DNA of 43,708 nt from Neobacillus bataviensis LMG 21833 (GCF_000307875.1 NZ_AJLS01000007.1:1-43708), one strand, 5' to 3'. Shown: positions 8,549-17,751, numbered from the stretch's first letter. The notes: generated from the sequence alone by a model not told the origin. Numbers and translations are program-made.

Positions 8549-9796
8549 TTGATCAAACAAATTGATTTTAATTTGGAGAATTGCCGAGAATATTTATTTT
8601 ATCAGGTGAACAGCGATGAGGAAGTAGCAAGGAATGAAATTGGCTTATTGGAAAATAGCCAAGTCTTCGGTTTGTTGTCAATGGTTGTCATCGAAAAAGA
8701 GAAAGAAGTTTCATTTAGGTATGATCTATCTTCATGGGAACATATTAAGCCGTTATTCTATAAAGGGTTCTCAAAGGAACGGTTATACAAATTTCTATTA
8801 CATATAGTAGAAACCCTATTTCACTCCCAAAAAATTGGGCTGCGGCTCGGCAATATTGTTGCCGATCAAAGGCATATTTATATTGACCCGTTATCGGGCA
8901 GGCCGTTATTTTTTTACTTGCCGATTAAAGATAATCGCTACGAATCCGGCACCGTAAAGGAGTTTCTATTAAGTCTGCTGTGGATGGCGCCGTATGACGA
9001 AGAGGATGATTTGAGTTTCTTTATGAAAATTCATAATTATCTTGTTCGGGCAGAAGAGATCGATCTGCTAGATTTTAAGGGAATGATCGAAGAGCTCGGA
9101 AAAGATTTGGTGGAGCCATTACCGATGCATAATGTCACCGAAGTGGTCAAAAGAAGGAGTTTTTCTTCTGAACCAGCCAGAAAAAGTATTGGTTTTTACA
9201 GCCCAGGCAATGCTGAACTTCTTCTTGAAGATCAAAATAAGGTCACAGCATCCAGCAAAAAAAGTGTGAAAGAGAATAAGCAAACAGGCCAGAAGCTTGA
9301 AATTGAGGAAGAAATTCAGTACAAACGGGTGACGAGAACAGAGCTTGGGGAAACCAACGCTGCGGCCGCGATTGCCGGAACACAAATACATATTGTTCCA
9401 GGTAATGGAAAAGGAATGGCGGCTGAAATGGATTTTCAGGATGAAGGGACAACCGTTTTAGGTGTATCGGATGCAGGAACGACCACACTTGGTGTTTCTG
9501 CCCCGATGCCGTTCTTACTTACTCTTGCCAATCGAGAGAAAATCACGGTTGCCAAGGATGTTTTTAAACTCGGCCGCGATCCAAAGAATGCCGATTATAA
9601 GTCAAGCAACAAAGCGGTTGGGCGTATCCACGCCCATATCCTCACGGAAGATGGCGAATACTTTTTACAGGACAACCGCTCGACAAATGGGAGCTTTGTG
9701 AACGATATTAAGCTTGCAAAGAGTGAAAAAGTTAAAATCAAACATGATGATCGGATAACACTAGCAAATGAAGAGTTTGTTTTTAAGTTATTTTAA
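8549..9796 (+). CDS. DUF6382-like pseudokinase protein with C-terminal FHA domain
   Basis: 415 aa, TTG start with AGGGG ten bases upstream. Residues ~1-195 resemble DUF6382, a domain with the look of a degenerate kinase lobe. The segment GLRLGNIVADQRHIYID recalls the kinase catalytic loop but lacks HRD and DFG. The cytosolic part of EssB/YukC is also pseudokinase-like, so this may be a soluble stand-in for EssB. A charged linker follows and contains GTTVLG (Thr301) and GTTTLG (Thr311). Residues ~335-415 are an FHA domain, with GRD at 342-344 and DNRSTNGSFVN. No membrane helix is seen. It lies beside the phosphatase and kinase genes, so it is probably a phospho-threonine reader coupling signalling to secretion. 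Confidence 0.85.
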   Translation: MIKQIDFNLENCREYLFYQVNSDEEVARNEIGLLENSQVFGLLSMVVIEKEKEVSFRYDLSSWEHIKPLFYKGFSKERLYKFLLHIVETLFHSQKIGLRLGNIVADQRHIYIDPLSGRPLFFYLPIKDNRYESGTVKEFLLSLLWMAPYDEEDDLSFFMKIHNYLVRAEEIDLLDFKGMIEELGKDLVEPLPMHNVTEVVKRRSFSSEPARKSIGFYSPGNAELLLEDQNKVTASSKKSVKENKQTGQKLEIEEEIQYKRVTRTELGETNAAAAIAGTQIHIVPGNGKGMAAEMDFQDEGTTVLGVSDAGTTTLGVSAPMPFLLTLANREKITVAKDVFKLGRDPKNADYKSSNKAVGRIHAHILTEDGEYFLQDNRSTNGSFVNDIKLAKSEKVKIKHDDRITLANEEFVFKLF

Positions 9797-9829
9797 TACG
9801 CGATACTTCGTAAGAAAGGCGGTTTGTTG

Positions 9830-10609
9830 ATGTCTTTTCAAATGGCCTACCATACTGACGCCGGAATCAAAAAGAAAACCAATCAGGATGCCTTGCTGCT
9901 TAAAACGGCAAAAACCCCAATGGGGCGGATTGGCCTGTTTATCGTATGTGATGGAATGGGCGGGCTCACGCAAGGGGAATTGGCGAGCGCAACCGTCATC
10001 AGAGGGATGTCGGACTGGTTCGACACGGAGCTTCCTAAGATCATCCAATCCGGCAACGAGCAGATTGAAACGGTAATCAAGCAACAATTAGCACATCGCG
10101 TGGAAGTCCTTAATCGAAAAATTTTGGATTATGGGGAAGCGGCCAATATCAAGCTGGGTACCACCATCACCTCTCTGTTGATTGTTCAATCTAAATACTT
10201 CCTATTACACGTCGGTGACAGCAGAGCCTACCAAATCCACGATGGTCTTTTTCCATTAACGAAAGATCAAACGTTAGTGGCGAGGGAAATGGAGCGGGGC
10301 AATATCACGGTGGAGCAGGCGAAGGTTGACCCGCGCCGAAATGTCTTGCTGCAATGCGTTGGCGCATCACCAGAACTAGAACTTGTCATATCAAGCGGTG
10401 AGGTGAAAGAAGGAGATTTGTTCATGCTCTGCACCGATGGCTTTTACCATGAAATCAGCGAGGATGAGATATTTTTCAGTTTAAAACCGGATCTTTTTTC
10501 CAATGAGCTGCAGATGAAAGAAACGGTTGTGGGGCTCGTCGAACTAATAAAGAAACGGAAAGAAACGGATAATATCACCGTTTTACTAACGAAAGTAACA
10601 CCGAGGTGA
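9830..10609 (+). CDS. PP2C-type Ser/Thr protein phosphatase
   Basis: 259-aa metal-dependent phosphatase carrying all core motifs: TNQDALL, CDGMGG, GTTITS, HVGDSRAY, CTDGFY and TDNITVLL. The Asp residues of DGMGG, CTDG and TDN bind the two metals. Two TTG codons precede the chosen ATG, but AAAGGCGG is best placed for the ATG. No membrane segment is present, so it acts in the cytoplasm. Its stop overlaps the ribosome site of the kinase gene, which couples the two opposing enzymes. It probably removes phosphate from the kinase, the Thr-repeat membrane protein and the FHA proteins of this operon. Confidence 0.94.
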   Translation: MSFQMAYHTDAGIKKKTNQDALLLKTAKTPMGRIGLFIVCDGMGGLTQGELASATVIRGMSDWFDTELPKIIQSGNEQIETVIKQQLAHRVEVLNRKILDYGEAANIKLGTTITSLLIVQSKYFLLHVGDSRAYQIHDGLFPLTKDQTLVAREMERGNITVEQAKVDPRRNVLLQCVGASPELELVISSGEVKEGDLFMLCTDGFYHEISEDEIFFSLKPDLFSNELQMKETVVGLVELIKKRKETDNITVLLTKVTPR

Positions 10610-10615
10610 AGCGCC

Positions 10616-12571
10616 TTGATTAAAATCGGCACAATAATTGATGAACGCTATGAAATATTGAAAGAAATCGGCCGCGGCGGTATGAGTATTGTCTATCTTG
10701 CGATGGATAACAGGCTCAAGAAATCGCTGGTCGTAAAGGATATCCGCAAGCGAGCCAACAAGGATGATGAACTCCTTATCAATAGCCTTGTTATTGAGGC
10801 AAATATGCTAAAAAGATTAGACCATGGCGCACTGCCGCGGATCTATGATGTCATTGACCGCCAGGGCGAAATTTATGTGGTCATGGATTATATTGAAGGC
10901 GAATCGCTGAAAGAAAAGCTGAAGCGCGAGAAAATCGCTACCGCCGATGAGGTCATTGATTGGGCGAAGCAGCTGAGCGATGTGCTCGGCTACCTTCATA
11001 CACGAAAGCCGAACCCCATCATTTACCGCGATATGAAGCCCGATAATATCATGCTGACCCCTGAAGGAAAAATCAAGCTGATCGACTTTGGGATTGCCAG
11101 GGAGTTTAAAACAGAAAATACAACCGATACCACGAATCTGGGGACAAAGGGATACGCAGCGCCTGAGCAATTATCCGGTAAGCAAACGGATGCAAGAACC
11201 GATATTTATAGTTTAGGTGTGACACTCTACCATTTGGTGACGGGAAAAACTTTGAGTGACCCGCCCTATGAATTGAGGCCGATTCGTACGTGGAACCCGG
11301 CACTGCCGGAGGGGCTTGAACATATTATTGCCAAGTGTACCCATGCGGAGCCTGATCAGCGCTATCAAAGCTGTGAAGAACTGGTCTATGATTTACAGAA
11401 CATTAACAAATTAACCCAGGGCTATAAACACAAGCTTTATAAAAAGTTAGCCGTATTTCTGATCCCGGCTGTTCTGTTTCTAAGCTTTTCCACCACTTCT
11501 GTCTTAGGCTATAAAGGGATGAAAAATGAGCAGCTCCAGGATTATATGAGTTTAATTAACGAGGCAAACAGCAATATTCAAAATGGCAAAAACGCCGAGG
11601 CAAGCAAAATTCTCGAACAGGCTATTAAGCTTGATAAAGGCAGGGCGATGGCCTATAACAATTTACTAGATATGTATATTCAAAAAGGGGAAGCGGACAA
11701 AGGCCTGTTGAATATTCAAAGATATATCGATGACGGGTATGGAAATATCAATCGAAATAGCGAGGTCCTTTTTAAAGTTGGAATGACGTATTTCGATGTT
11801 GAAAAAGATTATTTTCGCGCCCAGGAGTTTTTTAACAAGGTGGACCCAGAGGTTAAGCCGGAAGTGGAATATTATCGGTCATTAGCGACGACAATGGGCA
11901 GTTTAAATATCGACTATAATGAGTTTGCCAGTGACTTGGACGCCTTTGAAAAATTTACAGATAAAGCCCGTAATGATGCGAAAAAAATTGATAACTACAA
12001 TTCATTAGCGAATATTTACTTATCCTATAAAGCGCAAATCCCTGATGCCAATACGAAGGCCATTAAATTAGTCAAAAAGGCCAGCGATGTCTTAGCCAAA
12101 TTAGATGATGATTTCTTAACAAGCAAATATGCACAAGATTTTGAGCGGAAACTGGCGCAGGCCTACTATAGCAAAGCGATTAATTCGGAGGATAAAGCGG
12201 CTGCGGCTGGCGATTTTGAGGAAGCCATCGATCATTATACCAATCTTCTTGGTCATCCTGAGGATGTGAATCAAGAGGAGTATATGCTTAAAATTGGGAC
12301 GCTTTACGAGGAATTGGGCAAGCGCGAGCAGGCTGCGGAACAATTCGAACAGACTGTCAAGGATTTCCCTTCTAGTATTAATGCCTATGTAAAACTAGGA
12401 AACTTGCTGCTCAATATCGAACAACCAAAAGAGGGATCGGCACGGAATTATTCTGCAGCGTTAAAGGTGTATGAACAGGCATCCCAATTAAAGGATGCCG
12501 CTAACGATGAGGGATTTAAGAAGCTGACAAGAAGGTACGTGAATTTGAATCTGGTGGGGCAGGGGGGATAA
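10616..12571 (+). CDS. Membrane Ser/Thr protein kinase with external TPR domain
   Basis: 651-aa Hanks-type kinase. TTG start, with GAGGTG seven bases upstream. Glycine loop GRGGMS at 19-24, ATP-site Lys41, catalytic loop YRDMKPDN at 137-144 (Tyr replaces His of HRD, Asp139 kept), DFG at 157-159, and the Thr-rich activation segment before GTKGYAAPEQ. A membrane helix at ~278-298 separates it from ~350 external residues that look like tandem TPR units. The external part therefore differs from the PASTA repeats of PrkC and suggests protein-protein rather than muropeptide sensing. It is flanked by its likely phosphatase and a membrane protein rich in candidate phospho-sites. Confidence 0.93.
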   Translation: MIKIGTIIDERYEILKEIGRGGMSIVYLAMDNRLKKSLVVKDIRKRANKDDELLINSLVIEANMLKRLDHGALPRIYDVIDRQGEIYVVMDYIEGESLKEKLKREKIATADEVIDWAKQLSDVLGYLHTRKPNPIIYRDMKPDNIMLTPEGKIKLIDFGIAREFKTENTTDTTNLGTKGYAAPEQLSGKQTDARTDIYSLGVTLYHLVTGKTLSDPPYELRPIRTWNPALPEGLEHIIAKCTHAEPDQRYQSCEELVYDLQNINKLTQGYKHKLYKKLAVFLIPAVLFLSFSTTSVLGYKGMKNEQLQDYMSLINEANSNIQNGKNAEASKILEQAIKLDKGRAMAYNNLLDMYIQKGEADKGLLNIQRYIDDGYGNINRNSEVLFKVGMTYFDVEKDYFRAQEFFNKVDPEVKPEVEYYRSLATTMGSLNIDYNEFASDLDAFEKFTDKARNDAKKIDNYNSLANIYLSYKAQIPDANTKAIKLVKKASDVLAKLDDDFLTSKYAQDFERKLAQAYYSKAINSEDKAAAAGDFEEAIDHYTNLLGHPEDVNQEEYMLKIGTLYEELGKREQAAEQFEQTVKDFPSSINAYVKLGNLLLNIEQPKEGSARNYSAALKVYEQASQLKDAANDEGFKKLTRRYVNLNLVGQGG

Positions 12572-12572
12572 T

Positions 12573-13121
12573 ATGAACTTTCAAATCATGTTTTATGGCG
12601 GCATCGCCGGAGCCATCCTCTCACTCATTCTTTCAATTATTGTTTTTATAAAATTTAATATTTCAGAGGCATTTGAGGATTTAACTGGATTTAGCATTCA
12701 CAAATGGGTTAAAAAACTGCAGCAGCGCAGACGTTCCCGTCAAGAACAGTTCAATAAGCCCATCACGAGGGAAATTCAGCCCCGCCGCGATGTTGAACTG
12801 GAAGCAGTCGTAACAGGTGGCGCTGATGCCACCGAGCTCCTGGCGGAGGCTGCTGCAGTTGAGACAAGTGATGCTGCTTCTACTGAACTTTTGACGGAAG
12901 CTGCAGCTTCCACCGAGCTCCTAGCTGAAGCAGCTATAGACGAAACAGAACTGCTTGCAAGCGATGCAGCGGCCACGGAGCTGCTATCCGTGGAATCGGA
13001 CGAGACCGAACTGTTAAATGAAGAAGCGGAAGAAACAACCATACTATCGGAACCGGTTTTGACTAGCTACTTTATAAAAGAACGAGACGTGGTCATTGTC
13101 CATACAGATGCAACAATTTAA
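12573..13121 (+). CDS. Membrane protein with seven Thr-x-x-Leu repeats, candidate phospho-scaffold
   Basis: 182 aa, starting one base after the kinase stop. One membrane helix (~8-28) is followed by a basic stretch (QQRRRSRQ) and an acidic Ala/Glu-rich tail, so the tail should be cytosolic. The tail has six TELL motifs (Thr87, 104, 114, 125, 135, 145) and one TTIL (Thr155), mostly ten residues apart. Each offers a Thr with Leu at +3, a pattern suited to FHA binding once phosphorylated. The next-door genes encode a kinase, a phosphatase and two FHA proteins, so it may be a multi-site docking platform. Family not recognised; the role is inference from the repeats and context. Confidence 0.85.
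   Translation: MNFQIMFYGGIAGAILSLILSIIVFIKFNISEAFEDLTGFSIHKWVKKLQQRRRSRQEQFNKPITREIQPRRDVELEAVVTGGADATELLAEAAAVETSDAASTELLTEAAASTELLAEAAIDETELLASDAAATELLSVESDETELLNEEAEETTILSEPVLTSYFIKERDVVIVHTDATI
12825..13050 (+). repeat. In-frame repeats encoding the TELL motifs
   Basis: Seven imperfect in-frame units of about 30 bases encode x-(A/S/E)-T-E-L-L-x-(E/S/D), with Thr codons at 12831, 12882, 12912, 12945, 12975, 13005 and 13035. The DNA copies have diverged while the Thr and the Leu three residues on are kept, which suggests selection on the peptide. Confidence 0.85.
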
Positions 13122-13136
13122 AAGGAGATTATTAGG

Positions 13137-16100
13137 ATGGGAGAATTGATCAATAAAAGCTATAGGCATCATAAATGGCTGGTATGGACGAGCTTGATCA
13201 CCATCACGCTCATCTTTGCCCTTATTTTTACGAATCATGTATTATCGCAAAACGATACAACCAGATTCATCAATTTCAATAATCAAACCTGGAATGTCGA
13301 TAAAGCTCCTAAGCCTGAATGGTTTTCGAACCAAAAGGATGTTGTGTCGTTTACAGTCGACTTAAAAGACGATTATGACAATTATCTCAACTCTTTGGAG
13401 AAGCCAGACGAGGAAGGAGCATCAGACCCGGCGCCGCCCGCCCCTGAAGAAGTGGAGCAGCCATTTACCCTGAACGCATCCTACGATGGAAAAGCGGCGA
13501 GCAATGTTAAGGTAAGTAAAATTCTTGATGAAGGTGTTTTTCAAGGTGAATATAAGGTGGAAATCACCCTGCCTTCTAAAAGTGACAGCCATTTAGATGT
13601 TACGGTCGATTTTGCTGATAATACCTGGGGCTTTACTGCAAAACCAGCCGTATTCAGCATTGAAAGAGATACTATTAAGCCAATCATCAACCTTTTCGGG
13701 ATCAATAAATCCGTCTACAGCGAAAGGGACGGGGTTGTCGTTTTAAATCTTGAGGTAGTGGAAGAGAATTTCACTCATGATCAGGTATCCGCCCTCGTAG
13801 TTGTGGATGAAGACGGGGATGGAGAACCAGCAAAGATTAATTGGGATCCGAATAATGACCGATTGGGTAGAATCGAATTCCCTTGGTCTGGTAAATACGA
13901 TGTAACGGCATATCTGCGCGATCAAGCTGGAAATGAAAGTGACAAAGAAAGCGTCTCTTTTACCATCAATAAAGGTGAACCGAAAATGTCCGTCATCGAC
14001 CAAGACGGATTCTATTCTAACGATGTGACCATTCGATTTGAAGATGATGGAAAAATAACCAAGGCGGAAGCCAACCTGGTAAGGACACATAACGGGGAAA
14101 GCCTTGAAAACAATGTGGATTTTACGCCAACATTATTCCAGAAAAAAAGAATCGCCTATCTTACGCTTAAAGAGGAAGGGCATTACAAGGGAACGGCAAC
14201 GATTATCGATAACCAAGGAAATGAGTTCACCTATCCGTTATCATTTACCATTGATAAAAGTGCACCAGTCATCTCTGTTACAGGTGTCGAAAACAATCAA
14301 AAATATAAAGAAAAGAAAACAGTCGCAATCAACATAACCGAAGACCAACAATTAAACCCTGATGCAACTGTAATGACGATGACGAAAAAATCAATTGGCG
14401 GGCAAACGGAAGGGATCACATTACCACCAACCTTTTCCGATGTCCATAAAACGGCATCATCCCAGCAAGAGTTTGCGGATGGACTATATGAATTGACGGT
14501 TGCCACAAGCGATATTGCCGGAAATCAGGCGACTAAAAAGGTTCCATTCACGATCGACAGCCAAAAACCGGTGCTTGAAGTCTCTGTTGGCGGTAAACCT
14601 TTACAGAATCAGCAGCATGTTGATAATGGAAGTTTTGCTGTAAGGGCAAGTGATTTGACATTGGATCTAAGTAAAACAGTACTTACATTAAATCAGAAAA
14701 ATATCGCCTTGAATGCAGATGAATCGGGGACGATTGCCACCTTGAAAAAGGATGAAACATTAGCCGACGGGAATTATCAGCTTTCCTTTAGCGCAATTGA
14801 CGGATTGGAAAACAGCGAATCGATTGGGCCAATCGACTTTTTCGTTGACACACAGGCACCTGAAGCATCGCTTACAGGAATTGAGCCTGGTGCTTTTGTA
14901 AACAATGGCACAGTCACTCTAGAGGTAAGGGAAAAGAATTATCAGACCAACCAGGTCACCTATTTGGTGGAAAAACGGGGTGAGGATGGCGGGTATTCGG
15001 CTTTCCACGACGACCGTTTTGCTAAATGGGAAAATACAGGGGAAACGTCGACCTTAGCACTGCCATTTGGAAATAGCGAGAATACCGATGGGGAATACCG
15101 TGTCACAGCAACAGTTAAGGATGCGGCAGGCCATGAGGTAGTGAAGCAAGTAGAATTTACCATTGATGCCACTGCACCAGTCGTAAATACCGACTTAAGT
15201 GCTGATTTTAATGGCAGCCATTATGGTCAAAAGGGAACTGTCTCGATTGTTGTCAATGAACGACAGGAAAATTTTGAGACAAACGATGTGATCATTGATG
15301 TTAGAAGGAAGAATGGAGAAGGTTATGTGCCGGTGGACAATGTTACCGGAACATGGATCCAGAATCCGGAAAGCTCGGTCTATACGGTTGCTTTTGCGAA
15401 GGAAGACCAACAAAATGAAGGCGATTATCAAATTGTTATCGATGCCAAGGATAAAGCGGGAAATGTGGCGGAGCAAAAGACCATTCTGTTCACGATTGAC
15501 CATACTGTTCCGGTCGTTTCCATTGACCCTGTATTCACTGAAAAGCGTTATTTTAATAAAAATACGGACTTCCAGTTTAAAACCAGCGACACAAATCTGC
15601 TGGTTTCAGGCAATGAATTATCTGTGATGAAAGATGGTTCTATTTTTTCAAAAACTGGCCAGCTGGCATTGTTGGCTGGAACGAAGGATACCGGTGTTGG
15701 CGCCTATACGTTCACAGAAGATGGTGATTATTCGATCACTCTCGCAGCCACTGATATGGCGGGTAATGTTGGTGTCCAGGAAAAAAGAGCGTTCATCATC
15801 GACAAAACGTCACCACGTTTAACGATTACGGGTGTTGATACGAATGCAGGTAATTACCACTATTACCCTGAGGGGAAACAGGTATCGATTGCCGCCGAGG
15901 ATCGGAATTTTGCAGTAGAGGATCTAAAGCTTGTAGTCACAAAGGATGGGAAAGACATTTCGCTTGGTGAGTGGAAAAAGGTTTTTGAGGAAACAAAGGT
16001 GAATCCATCGCTTTTAGTCAAATCCCATGTAACGAAGTCGCTATCTGAGGATGGAAACTATACGATTTCGCTTGGACTGACGGACAAAGCCGGAAACCCT

Positions 16101-17555
16101 TCGGTGATTCCACCATTTGGCTTTACGATTGACCAAAACAATCCCACGATTGAGATTCAAGGTGTAGAAAATAATGCTTTTTATAATACCGACAAAAAAG
16201 TGGATGTCACCATCAAGGATAAAAACCTTAAAGAGAACACGATTAAAGTAACTAGAGATGGCAGCAGCTACGATGCAGGTGGTTTCCGCGTCAATGGTGA
16301 AACGGCCGCACTTAGTCATATTTTTAGCAAGGAAGGCAAATATGAAGTAACTGTCGAAGCCGTTGACCAAGCAGGAAACAGCTTTAGCCGCAGCGTGACA
16401 TTTACGATTGATAAAACTAAGCCGGTGATTACCCCTAAATTCAAGGGTGAAAATCGCGTGATTCAAAATGGCGAGTATATTAATAAAATCTTCACGCCGC
16501 AATTTGCATTGGATCAACCCGAAGATACGATTGTATCTGTAACCTTGAATGGCGGAGCGGATATCAAAGGGCAAATTCCGACCGCGGCCACCGAAATGGA
16601 TTATAGCTATCATGTTATGGCCAAGGATAAAGCCGGAAATGAAGCAACGTTAGATATTAGCTTCACTTTGGATACAACAAGGCCGAAGCTCGTGATTTCG
16701 GGTGTAGTGGATGGCTTCTTTAATAAGAATGTCACGCCGGCCGTTGAGTATTCTGATCTTCACTTAGATGAAAACAATACGTCCGTTACCCTTAATGGCA
16801 AGCCATTTAAGAAGGGGCAGAAGCTAGCGGACGAAAGAGACTATGTCTTAAAAGCGACGATTACCGATTTGGCAAAAAATGTCCATGCGCGAACGATTGT
16901 TTTTACGATTGATAAATCTGAACCAGTGATTAGCTTCAAGGAGCCGATTACCGATCAGTATTTTAATAAAAATATTATTCCTGACCTGCTCATTAAAGAT
17001 ATGAGTGATTATGATATCATTTCCCTGACATTAGATGGTGAGCCGTATACGATTGGAACACCGATTGAAACAGAAGGGAAACATGTTCTTTACTTTGAGG
17101 TCAAGGACATGGCTGGGAATATTAAGCAATTAAGCGTGGAATTTATCATCGATAAAACAAAGCCGGTGGTCGTGTACGAGGGAGTTAAGGAAAACAAGAA
17201 GTACAACGAAGCGGTAACCGTGGGAATCCGTCTGGAACATCCGGAAGACACGATTCAATCGGTTACGGTGAACGGCGAATCGTTTATGGGTGACGCGGTG
17301 ACAAAAGATGGTACCCAAGTCATCAAAACGACGCTTAAAGACATTAAGCCGTATGTAATCGAAGTAGTCGCAACCGATAAGGCAGGGAATGAGGAGATCT
17401 CCAAAATGCCTTTCGAAATTGTCGAAAAGAGTGCACTCGTCAAATTCTACGAAAACAAACCACTCTTTGCCGGAACGATTGCTGCGGGAGTACTCCTGTT
17501 AGTAGCAGGCGGGACTGCGATTTTTAGAAGAAGAAAAGTGGAAGAAGATAAATAA
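13137..17555 (+). CDS. Giant membrane-anchored Ig-like repeat surface protein
   Basis: 1472 aa; AAAAGGAG nine bases before the ATG. A membrane helix at ~14-34 is followed by ~1400 external residues and a C-terminal helix (~1443-1463) with an RRRKVEEDK tail. There is no LPxTG signal, so both ends appear held in the membrane. The exterior is a string of bacterial Ig-like (Big) units, each closing with D-x-A-G-N and F-T-I-D-K-x-x-P; thirteen such closings are visible. It would form a long rod or loop through the cell wall. Canonical T7SSb uses EsaA for its external extension and EsaA is absent here, so this may be a functional substitute or a contact-sensing fibre. It ends the operon; a strong terminator follows. 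Confidence 0.88.
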   Translation: MGELINKSYRHHKWLVWTSLITITLIFALIFTNHVLSQNDTTRFINFNNQTWNVDKAPKPEWFSNQKDVVSFTVDLKDDYDNYLNSLEKPDEEGASDPAPPAPEEVEQPFTLNASYDGKAASNVKVSKILDEGVFQGEYKVEITLPSKSDSHLDVTVDFADNTWGFTAKPAVFSIERDTIKPIINLFGINKSVYSERDGVVVLNLEVVEENFTHDQVSALVVVDEDGDGEPAKINWDPNNDRLGRIEFPWSGKYDVTAYLRDQAGNESDKESVSFTINKGEPKMSVIDQDGFYSNDVTIRFEDDGKITKAEANLVRTHNGESLENNVDFTPTLFQKKRIAYLTLKEEGHYKGTATIIDNQGNEFTYPLSFTIDKSAPVISVTGVENNQKYKEKKTVAINITEDQQLNPDATVMTMTKKSIGGQTEGITLPPTFSDVHKTASSQQEFADGLYELTVATSDIAGNQATKKVPFTIDSQKPVLEVSVGGKPLQNQQHVDNGSFAVRASDLTLDLSKTVLTLNQKNIALNADESGTIATLKKDETLADGNYQLSFSAIDGLENSESIGPIDFFVDTQAPEASLTGIEPGAFVNNGTVTLEVREKNYQTNQVTYLVEKRGEDGGYSAFHDDRFAKWENTGETSTLALPFGNSENTDGEYRVTATVKDAAGHEVVKQVEFTIDATAPVVNTDLSADFNGSHYGQKGTVSIVVNERQENFETNDVIIDVRRKNGEGYVPVDNVTGTWIQNPESSVYTVAFAKEDQQNEGDYQIVIDAKDKAGNVAEQKTILFTIDHTVPVVSIDPVFTEKRYFNKNTDFQFKTSDTNLLVSGNELSVMKDGSIFSKTGQLALLAGTKDTGVGAYTFTEDGDYSITLAATDMAGNVGVQEKRAFIIDKTSPRLTITGVDTNAGNYHYYPEGKQVSIAAEDRNFAVEDLKLVVTKDGKDISLGEWKKVFEETKVNPSLLVKSHVTKSLSEDGNYTISLGLTDKAGNPSVIPPFGFTIDQNNPTIEIQGVENNAFYNTDKKVDVTIKDKNLKENTIKVTRDGSSYDAGGFRVNGETAALSHIFSKEGKYEVTVEAVDQAGNSFSRSVTFTIDKTKPVITPKFKGENRVIQNGEYINKIFTPQFALDQPEDTIVSVTLNGGADIKGQIPTAATEMDYSYHVMAKDKAGNEATLDISFTLDTTRPKLVISGVVDGFFNKNVTPAVEYSDLHLDENNTSVTLNGKPFKKGQKLADERDYVLKATITDLAKNVHARTIVFTIDKSEPVISFKEPITDQYFNKNIIPDLLIKDMSDYDIISLTLDGEPYTIGTPIETEGKHVLYFEVKDMAGNIKQLSVEFIIDKTKPVVVYEGVKENKKYNEAVTVGIRLEHPEDTIQSVTVNGESFMGDAVTKDGTQVIKTTLKDIKPYVIEVVATDKAGNEEISKMPFEIVEKSALVKFYENKPLFAGTIAAGVLLLVAGGTAIFRRRKVEEDK

Positions 17556-17562
17556 TGTTATA

Positions 17563-17600
17563 AAAAGCGATGGATTGTTAGTAGTCCATCGCTTTTATTT
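17563..17600 (+). terminator. Intrinsic terminator of the secretion operon
   Basis: A twelve-base-pair stem (AAAAGCGATGGA / TCCATCGCTTTT) with a ten-base loop is followed by ATTT. It lies a few bases after the last stop codon. Confidence 0.88.
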
Positions 17601-17617
17601 TACTTATTTAGTACTCA

Positions 17618-17695
17618 TTCCGCCAAATTCGTTGGGAATTCCGCCAAACTAGTAATGAATTCCGCCAAACTCACCAATCATTCCGCCAAACTTAC
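17618..17695. repeat. Array 2: four units, exact 21-bp period, TTCCGCCAAA core
   Basis: Cores TTCCGCCAAA begin at 17618, 17639, 17660 and 17681, exactly 21 bases apart and in the same orientation as array 1. The array lies just after the secretion-operon terminator. The rest of the gap up to the convergent operon holds nothing else recognisable apart from the next terminator. Confidence 0.9.
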
Positions 17696-17751
17696 AAATA
17701 GGAAGGTCATCACCTGACATTTCCATTCAAAATACCATTTTTAGAATAAGG

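Noticed and set aside
12776..13042. Minus-strand Ser/Ala-rich 88-aa frame
   Set aside because: Complement of the TELL repeat region of the plus-strand gene; composition reflects the repeat, and no ribosome site is seen.
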